This document shows positions 26,325 to 35,532 of a stretch of 64,000 bases of DNA, piece after piece (positions within the stretch are counted from its first letter, which is position 1; each line of letters opens with the position of its first letter). Source of the DNA: Palsa-89 sp963824345 (GTDB lineage: Bacteria; Acidobacteriota; Terriglobia; Bryobacterales; Bryobacteraceae); assembly GCA_963824345.1 (NCBI GenBank), contig CAWGOZ010000016.1, forward strand, positions 372,001 through 436,000, in the 5' to 3' direction. A program made the position numbers and the translations under genes. Below the pieces are notes generated by a model. It did no database searches. It worked only from the letters and a program-made list of their open reading frames with translations, and had not been told where the DNA came from.

Positions 26325-26762
26325 CTATCGATAGAGAATTTGGCCGTTGAGCAGGGTCCCGTCATCGGCGAGCTCTATGTATTTCCAGATGATCCAATCT
26401 AGGATCTTTTCGTCGGTGTGTTGCTTTGGGTCGAGCTTAGCGCGAAAAAGCTCGATCGTCGACGCGCTCCTTTAGTGGCATGTCGCTCGGTGGTGCTTGA
26501 AACAGGAAGAACCTCGCCACGAATGAGTCGCAGACAGGCAAATGTGGGCTCAGAGCATGGAGTAGCTTCGCGTAGCGAATGAGAATTGGAGCGTTCGAGC
26601 CCCGTTGCGGCGGACGGAGGCGTCATACAGGCGCTGGCACAGATCCCCCAGTGGAAGTGCCGTGCCTTCCTTCAAGATCTTGAAATAAAGTGCATAGAAA
26701 TCGCCGCTCAATTGGGCTACATTCATCGCCCAGAAATTTCGGTATCGCCGTTGGTTTCCAGA
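26325..26762 (-). pseudogene. Decayed gene of unknown family, two frameshifts
   Basis: Three minus-strand frames join into one sensible protein. Segment one includes MNVAQLSGDFYALYFKILKE (ATG at 26726) and LGDLCQRLYDASVRRNGART. After two extra bases near 26573 it continues as KLLHALSPHLPVCDSFVARF. After one extra base near 26450 it continues as IELFRAKLDPKQHTDEKILD and IIWKYIELADDGTLLNGQIL, ending in TAG at 26325. The joined product is about 135 residues and reads as smoothly as a real protein, while no single frame exceeds about 65 residues of it. I do not know the family. The short plus-strand frame at 26586 is only its shadow. The area just before the TA pair suggests a decaying accessory island. 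Confidence 0.65.
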
Positions 26763-26893
26763 CTAAGCTCAGCGATGTACGGGATAAAAGAAACCGACGT
26801 ACCTAGACTTGACAAAACCCTCGTCCGAATCGAACGCCCACCGCGCCGAACGTCTGACCCGGCGGTGTAAAATGCAGGTAACGAGGACGTTCT

Positions 26894-27130
26894 ATGAGCC
26901 CTGCCGTCGAGAAGATACTTGCGGAGATAAGTACCCTTACTAACGCTGAGCAGCGAGAGCTCCGGGGGCTATTAGGCCAAGAACGGGCTGCGCCTCTTCG
27001 ACCGACTGCTCAGTTGGTTAACGAGATCAAAGGGAAGTACTCCTTCGTCGCCACGTCAAGTGAGGCCTTTGCGGCTCGAAAACAAGAGGAAATAGACCTC
27101 GAAGACCGGCACAACGGCGATAGACGGTGA
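26894..27130 (+). CDS. Putative antitoxin of a VapBC-like pair
   Basis: This 78-residue protein overlaps the PIN toxin gene by four bases. The N-terminus EKILAEISTLTNAEQRELRG is a helix pattern seen in small antitoxins that lack a ribbon-helix-helix or AbrB fold. The tail LVNEIKGKYSFVATSSEAFA followed by RKQEEIDLEDRH looks like the flexible toxin-wrapping region. The family is not a named one to me. Its role as antitoxin is inferred from overlap, size and order. Confidence 0.72.
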   Translation: MSPAVEKILAEISTLTNAEQRELRGLLGQERAAPLRPTAQLVNEIKGKYSFVATSSEAFAARKQEEIDLEDRHNGDRR

Positions 27131-27531
27131 TTTACATCCTGGACGCAAGCGCGATTATCGCGTACTTGCGAGGAGAGCCAGGCGCGGATGCCGTTTCCGT
27201 CATACTTGCCGAACCGGCCCACGAGTGCCTGGCGCACGCTTTGAATCTCTGCGAGGTCTACTACGATTTCTATCGGGCAAACGGTGAGATAGCGGCTCGG
27301 GATGCGATCAACGATATATTCGCTCTAGGCGTTGAAATCCGCGATGATATTTCGACCGAGTTCTGGCAGGCAGCAGGAGCGCTAAAAGCAACGCACCGAC
27401 GCATTTCCCTGGCGGACTGCTTCGCGGTAGCTCTCGCCCAGACAGCCGCTGGTACCGTGCTCACTTCCGATCACCATGAGTTCGATTCTCTCGCCGCGCG
27501 CGGCGTCTGCGCAATCTCGTTCATTCGGTAG
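27127..27531 (+). CDS. vapC: PIN-domain toxin, VapC-like ribonuclease
   Basis: This 134-residue protein contains the acidic quartet of PIN nucleases. The first Asp is in YILDASAIIAYLRGEPG, a Glu is in ALNLCEVYYDFYR, and Asp residues follow in ISLADCFAVALA and LTSDHHEFD. VapC toxins cleave tRNA or rRNA with magnesium. The GTG start overlaps the antitoxin stop (GTGA). The length fits the family, and all catalytic positions are present, so the toxin should be functional. Confidence 0.88.
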   Translation: MIYILDASAIIAYLRGEPGADAVSVILAEPAHECLAHALNLCEVYYDFYRANGEIAARDAINDIFALGVEIRDDISTEFWQAAGALKATHRRISLADCFAVALAQTAAGTVLTSDHHEFDSLAARGVCAISFIR

Positions 27532-27682
27532 GACGGCCGCAGGGCCCGAGGCTTCCAGCGGAAGTACCTGCCAGTACCCAGTCGGGATTTTGCCGGGGCG
27601 GATTCGGGGGCCTTCTGTTATAATGGGGTTTCAGCTGGGTCAGAGCTGGTAGTGTACAGTCTTAGACGACGGGAGATTCCCT

Positions 27683-28960
27683 GTGAAACGTGCTGGTGCT
27701 GATGACGCACTGCGTTGTTCGTTTTGTCATAAAAGTCAGGACGTAGTCGGGAAGTTAATCTCCTCCCCCAACGATTACCCCCGAGCTTACATCTGTGACG
27801 AGTGCATCGCCGTATGCAACTCGATTTTAGAGGATGATCGCCACGATCAACCGTATGGGGCGCCGCACAAGCTTCCCAAACCATTGGAATTAAAAGAGTA
27901 CCTTGATCAGTACGTGATCGGCCAGGACGGCACCAAAAAGAAGCTCGCCGTGGCAGTCTACAACCACTACAAGCGCATCCAGATGAATAAGCAGCGCGGC
28001 GCGGAAGTGGAGCTTTCAAAATCCAACATCCTGTTGATCGGGCCCACCGGCACTGGGAAGACGTTGCTGGCTCAGACCCTCGCGCGGATTCTGGACGTCC
28101 CCTTCGCCATCGTCGACGCCACCACCTTGACCGAAGCCGGCTACGTGGGCGAGGACGTCGAAAACATCATTCTGCGGCTGTTGCAAAATTCGGATTGGGA
28201 TGTGCAACGCTGCCAACAGGGCATCATCTATATCGACGAAATCGACAAAATAGGACGCAAGGACGAGAATCCCTCTATCACACGCGACGTTTCGGGCGAA
28301 GGCGTCCAGCAGGCGCTCCTGAAAATCCTGGAGGGCACGGTGGCGAACGTTCCGCCGCAGGGCGGCCGCAAGCATCCTCATCAGGAATTCACTCCCGTGG
28401 ATACCACCAATATCCTGTTCATCTGCGGCGGCGCTTTCGTCGGTCTGGAAAAGGTGATTTCCAAGCGCGTGGGCACCAAGTCCATGGGTTTTGTCCAGCA
28501 GGAAGAACATCGGCCGGAAGGCGCGCTCCCTCGCACGGCATCCAACCGGCGCGACGTCGATTTGCTCGATAACGTGCAGCCCGTCGATCTCATCAAGTTC
28601 GGCTTTATTCCGGAATTCATCGGGCGCATGCCGGTGGTGGCGGTTCTGGAGGATCTGAGCAAGGACGCTTTGGTTCAGATCCTGACCAAGCCCAAGAATG
28701 CGATCGTCCGGCAGTACCAGAAGCTTTTCGAATTCGAAAATGTTAGACTGAAGTTTAGCGACGACGCGCTCGAGGCCATCGCTGCGTTGGCAATGGAGCG
28801 GAAGGTTGGCGCGCGAGGGCTGCGGATGATCCTTGAGGATCTGATGCTGGACCTCATGTACTATCTCCCGTCTTATAAGAAAGTTCGCGAGTTCCTGGTG
28901 ACCAAAGAGATGGTCATGACGCAGAAGATTAATATGGCCTTGTTGGAAAAGGCCGGTTAG
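27683..28960 (+). CDS. clpX: ATP-dependent Clp protease ATP-binding subunit ClpX
   Basis: This 425-residue AAA+ unfoldase has an N-terminal zinc-binding domain (CSFCHKSQ...CDEC, residues 12-40). The AAA+ core carries Walker A GPTGTGKT, Walker B IIYIDEIDK, the RGVGTKSMGF-like pore-proximal segment (KRVGTKSMGF) and the sensor-2 region ARGLRMILED. It delivers substrates to ClpP. The start is GTG with GGGAGA upstream. clpP is not next to it here; lon follows 78 bp downstream. Confidence 0.96.
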   Translation: MKRAGADDALRCSFCHKSQDVVGKLISSPNDYPRAYICDECIAVCNSILEDDRHDQPYGAPHKLPKPLELKEYLDQYVIGQDGTKKKLAVAVYNHYKRIQMNKQRGAEVELSKSNILLIGPTGTGKTLLAQTLARILDVPFAIVDATTLTEAGYVGEDVENIILRLLQNSDWDVQRCQQGIIYIDEIDKIGRKDENPSITRDVSGEGVQQALLKILEGTVANVPPQGGRKHPHQEFTPVDTTNILFICGGAFVGLEKVISKRVGTKSMGFVQQEEHRPEGALPRTASNRRDVDLLDNVQPVDLIKFGFIPEFIGRMPVVAVLEDLSKDALVQILTKPKNAIVRQYQKLFEFENVRLKFSDDALEAIAALAMERKVGARGLRMILEDLMLDLMYYLPSYKKVREFLVTKEMVMTQKINMALLEKAG

Positions 28961-29038
28961 CCCCCGTTCGCTGCTGTTTTTGGTTGTTGGTTCGAGCGGT
29001 GACGGAGCGGGAACTAAGTAACCCGACAACAAATCCCC

Positions 29039-31471
29039 ATGCTTACCTCCAAAGAAAAGTCCGACACACGACGCCTACCGATGATGCCGATCCGGGATGT
29101 GGTTATCTTCCCGTATATGATGACTCCCTTCGTGGTGGGCCGCGATTCCAGCGTGCGTGCGCTGGAAGAGGCGCTGGCGTCGGACAAGAAGATTTTTCTG
29201 GCCACGCAACACGACGCGTCGGTGGACGAGCCGCGCCCCGACGAAATCTATAACGTCGGCACAGTGGCCAACATCGTGCAGAGTCTGAAGCTGCCCGATG
29301 GCAACATCAAGGTGCTAGTGGAGGGCGTAGAGCGCGGCAAGATCATTTCCGTCAGCGAGGATGAGGGCTACTTCCGGGCTGCTGTCAAAACCTTCAATTT
29401 CAAGGTGGACACGGGGCCTCAGCTGGAAGCGCTGGTGAGCCGCGTGACCGGTCTGTTTGAGCAATACGTGAAGCTCAGCCAGAATCTGAATTACGAGACC
29501 ATGATCGCCGCGATTCGCGTGGATGAGCCGGGCAAACTGGCCGACACGGTGGGCGCGAATCTGCAATTGACCATCGAGGAAAAGCAGGAGCTGCTCGAAA
29601 TCTTCGATCCGGTGGACCGGCTGACGCGCGTCGCCGAAATGCTGGATATCGAAATTGAGAAGCTCAATGTGGACCGCACCATCCAGGGCCGCGTAAAGCG
29701 CCAGATGGAAAAGGCGCAAAAAGAGTATTACCTCAACGAAAAAATCAAAGCGATTCAGAAGGAGCTCGGCCGCGGCGAGAAGAGCGAGTTCGATGAGCTA
29801 AAGCGCAAGATCGATACCGCCGGCATGACCAAGGACGCCCACGAGAAGGCCATCGCGGAGCTGCGGCGTCTGGAAAATATGCCGCCCATGTCGGCCGAAT
29901 CCACGGTGTCGCGAAATTATCTGGATTGGCTGCTAGCCGTGCCGTGGAAGAAGAAATCCAAGGAAATCCGCGATCTGAATCACGCGCAGGAAGTGCTGGA
30001 GTCGGACCATTACGGCCTGGAGAAGATCAAGGAGCGCATTCTCGAATTTCTGGCCGTACGGCGCTTGGTACAAAATCCCAAAGGATCGATCCTGTGCTTT
30101 GTCGGACCTCCGGGTGTCGGCAAAACGTCGCTCGGAATGTCGATCGCCAAGGCCACCGGCCGCAAATTCGTGCGTCTTTCACTGGGCGGCGTGCGAGACG
30201 AAGCCGAAATTCGCGGCCATCGTAGAACCTATATCGGCGCTCTCCCGGGCCAGGTTCTGCAGATGATGAAGAAGGCCGGCACCAAGAATCCTGTTTTCAT
30301 GCTGGATGAAGTAGACAAGATGTCGATGGACTTCCGGGGAGATCCATCGGCCGCGCTGCTCGAAGTTCTCGATCCGGAACAGAACTACATGTTTATGGAT
30401 CATTATCTGGACGTCGAGTACGACTTGAGTCAGGTGTTCTTCATCGCCACCGCGAATGTGCTGCACACGGTTCCTCCCGCCCTTCAGGACCGCATGGAAG
30501 TGATCCGGCTCTCCGGATACACGGAGCTCGAGAAGCTGGAAATAGCCAAGCGGTTCCTGGTCCCCAAGCAGATGAAGCAGACCGGACTCAAAGCGGGCGA
30601 CCTGGACTTCACCGACGACGGCCTGCAAAGCTTGATTCAATCCTATACGCGCGAGGCTGGCGTGCGGAACCTGGAGCGCGAGGTGGGGAACGTCTGCCGC
30701 AAAGTGGCTCGCAGCGTCGTAAACGCGCAGGTCGGAGCCAAGCGCTCCGATTCGGCCAAAATTCCACAGGCGGTGCTCAGCGGCGGAACTGTTTCAGAGT
30801 ACCTGGGCCCGCAGAAATTCCGCGACCTGCAAGCCGACAAGATGAACGAAGTGGGTGCGACGGTCGGACTAGCATGGACGGAAGTGGGCGGGACCATCCT
30901 CACAACGGAAGCTGCCGTGATGGAAGGCAAAGGCAAACTCCAAACCACCGGCAAGCTCGGCGACGTGATGCAGGAATCGGCCCATGCCGCCATGAGTTAT
31001 GTGCGGTCGCGCGCGCACCTGCTCGGCCTGCCGCGCGATTTTTATCGCAACGTCGATATTCACGTGCACGTGCCGGAAGGCGCCATCCCGAAAGACGGGC
31101 CTTCGGCCGGCATCACCATCGCCACCAGCATCTGCAGCGCTTTGACGAATATTCCGGTGCGTTGTGATATCGCCATGACCGGCGAGATTACCGTGCGCGG
31201 GCGCGTCCTGCCCATCGGCGGGTTGAAGGAGAAAGTCCTGGCGGCGCATCGGCAGGGAATTCGCGAGCTGGTTTTGCCGAAGGATAATGAAAAGGATCTT
31301 CCCGACATCCCGGACACCATCCGCAAGGAGATGAAGCTCCAGTTTGTGACCTCCATGGATCAGGTGTTGAAGATTGCCCTGGAGCGGGAATTGGTCGCGC
31401 TGCCATTGGCGGCCACTACGCCTCCGGTGGAGTTGGTGCGAGGAACATCGGAAGAGCGGATTTCTGTCTAG
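29039..31471 (+). CDS. lon: ATP-dependent protease Lon
   Basis: This 810-residue LonA protease has an N-terminal substrate domain (LPMMPIRDVVIFPYMMTPFV), a central coiled coil, and an AAA+ domain (Walker A GPPGVGKTSLG near 363, Walker B VFMLDEVDKM). The C-terminal Ser-Lys protease domain has the catalytic Ser in PKDGPSAGIT and the Lys in GLKEKVLAA. It degrades misfolded and regulatory proteins in the cytoplasm. A short stretch with an inverted repeat follows the stop. Confidence 0.97.
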   Translation: MLTSKEKSDTRRLPMMPIRDVVIFPYMMTPFVVGRDSSVRALEEALASDKKIFLATQHDASVDEPRPDEIYNVGTVANIVQSLKLPDGNIKVLVEGVERGKIISVSEDEGYFRAAVKTFNFKVDTGPQLEALVSRVTGLFEQYVKLSQNLNYETMIAAIRVDEPGKLADTVGANLQLTIEEKQELLEIFDPVDRLTRVAEMLDIEIEKLNVDRTIQGRVKRQMEKAQKEYYLNEKIKAIQKELGRGEKSEFDELKRKIDTAGMTKDAHEKAIAELRRLENMPPMSAESTVSRNYLDWLLAVPWKKKSKEIRDLNHAQEVLESDHYGLEKIKERILEFLAVRRLVQNPKGSILCFVGPPGVGKTSLGMSIAKATGRKFVRLSLGGVRDEAEIRGHRRTYIGALPGQVLQMMKKAGTKNPVFMLDEVDKMSMDFRGDPSAALLEVLDPEQNYMFMDHYLDVEYDLSQVFFIATANVLHTVPPALQDRMEVIRLSGYTELEKLEIAKRFLVPKQMKQTGLKAGDLDFTDDGLQSLIQSYTREAGVRNLEREVGNVCRKVARSVVNAQVGAKRSDSAKIPQAVLSGGTVSEYLGPQKFRDLQADKMNEVGATVGLAWTEVGGTILTTEAAVMEGKGKLQTTGKLGDVMQESAHAAMSYVRSRAHLLGLPRDFYRNVDIHVHVPEGAIPKDGPSAGITIATSICSALTNIPVRCDIAMTGEITVRGRVLPIGGLKEKVLAAHRQGIRELVLPKDNEKDLPDIPDTIRKEMKLQFVTSMDQVLKIALERELVALPLAATTPPVELVRGTSEERISV

Positions 31472-31510
31472 CAGGATGCCGAAAGATGCCAAAGTCCGCT
31501 TGCTCACGCG

Positions 31511-31577
31511 CGCGGCTCAGACTCGGGACTGTGTGTTTGCAGGTGCTTACCGAGCCGCGACCGTGAGGGAGTCGGGC
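31511..31577 (+). repeat. Dispersed repeat, copy A, with inverted partner
   Basis: The core GAGCCGCGACCGTGAGGGAG (31552-31571) recurs, with few changes, at 35506-35530 and, inverted, at 37306-37330. Here it is preceded at 31511-31518 by the inverted octamer CGCGGCTC, so the stretch could fold into a stem. It lies between lon and engB, outside both genes. The pattern resembles REP-type elements. Confidence 0.7.
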
Positions 31578-31595
31578 TAAAGCATTCAGGGCCGG

Positions 31596-32174
31596 ATGGA
31601 CGCGGAATTTATGATCAGTGCCGCCCGGCCGGATCAGTTTCCAGCCGAGACGCTGCCTGAGATTGCGTTTCTCGGGCGAAGCAACGTCGGCAAGTCGAGT
31701 TTGCTGAATTGCCTTACGGGTCGCAAGGGATTGGCGTTTACGAGCGCAAGGCCCGGATGCACGCAATTGATCAATTTCTATCGGGTCGGCGGCGAATTCA
31801 ACTTCGTCGATCTGCCGGGGTACGGGTACGCTCGGGTCCCGAAGGACATACAATCCCAGTGGAAAGAGCTCATCGAACAATACCTGCTGCAGCGGGATTC
31901 GTTGCAGTTGTGCTTCATGATTCTCGACGCGCGTCGAGGCTGGATGGACAAGGATCTGGAGCTCAAGCAGTGGTTGGAGTTCCATAACCGGCGATACCTG
32001 GTGATCGCCACCAAGACGGACAAACTGAAAAGTCAGAACGATCTGCGGCAGGGTGTAGCGGCGATCCGGAGCCAGTCTCCGGAGAGCGAGCCCTTGCCGT
32101 TCTCGGCCGTAGACTGCCGAGGAGCGAGGGAAATTTGGCAAGCGATTTCGACAATCAAGACCCAGCGGCAATAG
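31596..32174 (+). CDS. engB: Ribosome biogenesis GTPase EngB/YsxC
   Basis: This 192-residue TRAFAC GTPase has G1 FLGRSNVGKSSLLN (near residue 27), G2 in SARPGCTQLINFYRV, G3 DLPGYGYARVPK, G4 ATKTDKL and a G5-like FSAVDCRG. EngB is needed for assembly of the large ribosomal subunit. Its length is typical. The gene overlaps rho by 40 bp in another frame. It commonly neighbours lon or clpX, as here. Confidence 0.95.
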   Translation: MDAEFMISAARPDQFPAETLPEIAFLGRSNVGKSSLLNCLTGRKGLAFTSARPGCTQLINFYRVGGEFNFVDLPGYGYARVPKDIQSQWKELIEQYLLQRDSLQLCFMILDARRGWMDKDLELKQWLEFHNRRYLVIATKTDKLKSQNDLRQGVAAIRSQSPESEPLPFSAVDCRGAREIWQAISTIKTQRQ

Positions 32175-33607
32175 CCGCTCCCACCCCCGAGGAAGACAAA
32201 GGAGCGGACCCCAAAGCCGCCGAACCGAAGCCCTCGGCCGATCAAGCGGACGCGAAAGCCGCGGACCCCAACGGCAAGGCGGAGGCTCCCGCCGCCCCAA
32301 CTGGTGGACGCAAGCGCCAGGGCGGAGCTGCGCCTCAAGCCAATCAAAAGAACGGCACGCTCGACCTGGTGGAGCTCAAGGACATGAGCATCCAGAAGCT
32401 CAACCAGATCGCTAAGGACCTGAACGTTACGGGCACGGCGGGATTGCGCAAGCAAGAGCTGATCTTTAAGATCCTGCAAACGCAGGCCGAAAAAAGCGGC
32501 CTAATCTTTTCGGAAGGCGTTCTGGAATGCCTGCCTGACGGTTTCGGGTTCCTGCGCGCGCCCGAGTATAACTACCTGCCCGGCCCGGACAACGTCTACG
32601 TTTCGCCGTCCCAAATCCGGCGCTTCGATCTGCGCACCGGCGACACCGTATCCGGCCAGATTCGCCCGCCCAAAGAAGGCGAGCGTTACTTCGCACTCAT
32701 CAAAGTGGACGCGATCAACTTCGAGCCGCCGGAAGAAGCGCGCAACAAAATCTTTTTCGATAATCTTACGCCGCTCTATCCCGATCAGCGGCTGAAGCTG
32801 GAAACCACGCGCGACAACTACTCGGGCCGCGTAATGGATTTGTTAACACCTATCGGCATGGGTCAGCGCGGTTTGATTGTGGCCGCGCCGCGCACCGGTA
32901 AGACGATGCTGCTGCAGTCCATCGCCAACTCCATCACCGCCAATCATCCCGAAGTATCGCTGATCGTCCTGCTGATCGACGAACGCCCCGAGGAAGTCAC
33001 CGACATGCAGCGCTCGGTAAAGGGCGAGGTTATCAGTTCCACCTTCGACGAGCCTGCTTCGCGTCACGTGCAGGTGGCCGAAATGGTGATCGAAAAGGCC
33101 AAGCGGCTGGTGGAGCACAAGCGCAACGTCGTCATTCTGCTGGATTCCATCACGCGCCTGGCGCGCGCTTACAACACCGTGGTTCCGCCGTCCGGCAAGG
33201 TTCTATCGGGCGGCGTGGATTCGAACGCATTGCAGCGTCCCAAGCGCTTCTTCGGCGCCGCTCGCAACATCGAAGAGGGCGGTTCGCTGACCATCGTGGC
33301 CTCCGCGCTGATCGATACCGGAAGCCGCATGGACGACGTGATCTTCGAGGAATTCAAAGGCACCGGTAACATGGAAATCCATCTGGACCGCAAGCTGATG
33401 GACAAACGAGTTTTCCCCGCCATCGACATCACCAAGAGCGGCACGCGCAAGGAAGAGCTTCTGGTGCCGCGCGAAGAGCTGAATCGCATCTTCGTTTTGC
33501 GCCGCGTTCTCAACCCGCTATCGCCCGTGGAAAGCATGGAGCTGCTGCTGGATCGTCTCAGCAAGAGCAAGAGCAACGGCGAATTCCTGGCTTCCATGAG
33601 CACCTAG
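32135..33607 (+). CDS. rho: Transcription termination factor Rho
   Basis: This 490-residue hexameric RNA helicase has an unusual N-terminal extension of about 75 residues rich in Ala, Pro, Asp and Lys. A Rho N-domain follows (LDLVELKDMSIQKLNQIAKD), then a cold-shock-like RNA-binding fold (GFLRAPEYNYLPGPDNVYVS) and the ATPase with P-loop APRTGKTMLLQ, Walker B VSLIVLLIDERPEE and the Q/R-loop region. The TTG start at 32135 sits inside engB behind GGAGCGAGGG; later starts would shorten only the low-complexity extension. Low-complexity inserts in Rho occur in several phyla and can alter RNA binding. Confidence 0.95.
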   Translation: MASDFDNQDPAAIAAPTPEEDKGADPKAAEPKPSADQADAKAADPNGKAEAPAAPTGGRKRQGGAAPQANQKNGTLDLVELKDMSIQKLNQIAKDLNVTGTAGLRKQELIFKILQTQAEKSGLIFSEGVLECLPDGFGFLRAPEYNYLPGPDNVYVSPSQIRRFDLRTGDTVSGQIRPPKEGERYFALIKVDAINFEPPEEARNKIFFDNLTPLYPDQRLKLETTRDNYSGRVMDLLTPIGMGQRGLIVAAPRTGKTMLLQSIANSITANHPEVSLIVLLIDERPEEVTDMQRSVKGEVISSTFDEPASRHVQVAEMVIEKAKRLVEHKRNVVILLDSITRLARAYNTVVPPSGKVLSGGVDSNALQRPKRFFGAARNIEEGGSLTIVASALIDTGSRMDDVIFEEFKGTGNMEIHLDRKLMDKRVFPAIDITKSGTRKEELLVPREELNRIFVLRRVLNPLSPVESMELLLDRLSKSKSNGEFLASMST

Positions 33608-33620
33608 CGGTAACCGCCGC

Positions 33621-35504
33621 ATGGGCCGAATCCGCGTTCTCTCCGATACCGTCGCCAACAAAATCGCCGCCGGGGAAGTGGTGGAACGCCCGGCCTCGGT
33701 AGTGAAGGAACTGCTCGAAAACTCCCTCGACGCCGGCGCCAGCGATCTTCGCATCGAGGTTGACAGCGGCGGCCGGCGCCTGATCCGTGTGGCCGATAAC
33801 GGCAGCGGCATGTTGCGCGACGATGCGCTGCTGGCCTTCGAACGTCACGCCACCAGCAAGTTGAGCGACGTGAAGGACCTGCTTTCCATCGCAACACTGG
33901 GGTTTCGGGGCGAGGCGCTGCCGTCCATCGCCTCCGTCTCGCGGCTGCTGCTTGAAACGCGGGCCGGGGAGGAGACCACCGGCGCAGCGGTGGAAATCGC
34001 GGGCGGAACAATCCTGCGATGCGACGAATTTTCGCGCCCCACCGGAACCACCATTACCGTGCGCGACCTGTTCTACAACGTTCCGGCTCGTAAGAAGTTC
34101 CTGCGGTCGGATCAAACCGAACTGGCCCACATCGCTTCGCTTGTGACGCATTACAGCCTGGCGCACCCGAAAAAATCGTTCCAACTACGCCATGGAGGGT
34201 CGCAGTTGTTGGACGTGACGCCCGTCGAAACTCTGCGCGAGCGCGTGTATCAGGTCTTCGGCAGCCAGGCGCTGGAAGAACTGATCGATCTGGACTACGT
34301 GGAGCGCGAGCTCGAAGTTGTGGACGCCGAGGATCGCACCACGCGCGTTTTTGCGCTGCGCGGATTCGTTTCCGGCCCGCAGGTGCAGAAAATGAACCGG
34401 AATTCGATTTTTCTGTTCGTGAATGGCCGCCTCATTCGCGACCGCCTGCTGCTGCACGCGCTGTCTTCCGCTTATCACAATCTGATGCCGCCGGCTTGCT
34501 ACCCGTTTGCGCTGCTGTTCGTGGATTGCGATAGCGAAGAAGTGGACGTCAACGTTCACCCATCCAAGACTGAAGTCCGATTCCGGCACGGCACCGTGGT
34601 GCACGATTTTGTGCGCGATTCCATTCGCGAACGCCTGATCGCCGCTCGTCCCGTCTCCAGCATTCCCGGTCCCACGCAGCCCCAGGCCGCCGCCGATCTG
34701 CCTTTTTCGGACTTCACGCAGCGCATCGAAAATCAACGCTTCGAGCCGATGCCAAGCGCCCAAACCGGCATGGAGCGAATAGAAGACCTGCCGGTTTACA
34801 CTCTGCGCGCAACTGCCGCGTCTGAGCCGCGCTTCGACTTTGAACCGGTACGATCCACCTCAGTCCCCGACACGCATGGGCCGCTCCTGCAGTCCAGTAC
34901 AGAGGCGCCGCAGAGTTTGAGCGCCCTTATGGATCTCCGCCCGCTCGGCCAGATCCACGACAGCTTCATCATCGCGGCCGGACGGGACGGCCTGTGGATC
35001 ATCGACCAACATGTCGCGCACGAGCGCATTTTGTTCGAGAAAGTGCTGCGCCAGCAGGCCGAAGGGCGCGTGGAACGGCAACAGCTGTTGATGCCGATTC
35101 TGCTCGAATTGACTGCCGCTCAGCAGATTGAATATGCGCGTATCGCCGGTGAGTTGGAACGCGCGGGCTTTGATTCCGAGCCTTTCGGCAACCGGACCAT
35201 CGCTGTGAAGGGCGCGCCGGCGGGCGTGGGTCCGGCGGACATCGAGCGGTTGGTGTTCGAGATTTTGGAAATCGCCGAGAGCGAGCTCCGCAAAGTCTCG
35301 CTCGATGATTTACGCCGCGCCATGGCCGCCAGCATCGCCTGCCGCGCCGCCATCAAGATCAATATGCGTCTGGATCAGACCAAGATGGAGTGGCTACTGA
35401 ACGAGCTCGCAGCCACCGACTGTCCCATGAGCTGCCCGCATGGCCGCCCGATCGCGCTGCGCTATTCCACGCGCGACATTTTGAAAAGTTTTCACCGCAT
35501 CTGA
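33621..35504 (+). CDS. mutL: DNA mismatch repair protein MutL (endonuclease type)
   Basis: This 627-residue protein has the GHKL ATPase motifs ELLENSLDAG, DNGSGMLRDD, RHATSKLSDV and GFRGEALPSIASVS in the first 110 residues, then the transducer domain. The C-terminal dimerisation domain holds DQHVAHERILFE (a near match to DQHA-x2-E-x4-E), ACRAAIK and CPHGRP, the metal-binding set of MutL proteins that nick DNA themselves. This is the usual type where MutH is absent. The linker (about 340-430) is Pro-rich and variable. mutS is not in the window. Confidence 0.96.
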   Translation: MGRIRVLSDTVANKIAAGEVVERPASVVKELLENSLDAGASDLRIEVDSGGRRLIRVADNGSGMLRDDALLAFERHATSKLSDVKDLLSIATLGFRGEALPSIASVSRLLLETRAGEETTGAAVEIAGGTILRCDEFSRPTGTTITVRDLFYNVPARKKFLRSDQTELAHIASLVTHYSLAHPKKSFQLRHGGSQLLDVTPVETLRERVYQVFGSQALEELIDLDYVERELEVVDAEDRTTRVFALRGFVSGPQVQKMNRNSIFLFVNGRLIRDRLLLHALSSAYHNLMPPACYPFALLFVDCDSEEVDVNVHPSKTEVRFRHGTVVHDFVRDSIRERLIAARPVSSIPGPTQPQAAADLPFSDFTQRIENQRFEPMPSAQTGMERIEDLPVYTLRATAASEPRFDFEPVRSTSVPDTHGPLLQSSTEAPQSLSALMDLRPLGQIHDSFIIAAGRDGLWIIDQHVAHERILFEKVLRQQAEGRVERQQLLMPILLELTAAQQIEYARIAGELERAGFDSEPFGNRTIAVKGAPAGVGPADIERLVFEILEIAESELRKVSLDDLRRAMAASIACRAAIKINMRLDQTKMEWLLNELAATDCPMSCPHGRPIALRYSTRDILKSFHRI

Positions 35505-35505
35505 A

Positions 35506-35530
35506 TCGCGACCGTAAGGGAGCCGGCCGC
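35506..35530 (+). repeat. Dispersed repeat, copy B
   Basis: TCGCGACCGTAAGGGAGC followed by CGGCC matches copy A and the inverted copy C. It fills the gap between the convergent mutL and guaA genes, next to both stop codons, where a short hairpin (GGGAG...CTCCC) is also possible. Confidence 0.65.
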
Positions 35531-35532
35531 CG

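Noticed and set aside
26586..26870. 94-codon plus-strand frame
   Set aside because: Lies antisense to the reconstructed relic gene and has no coding character of its own.
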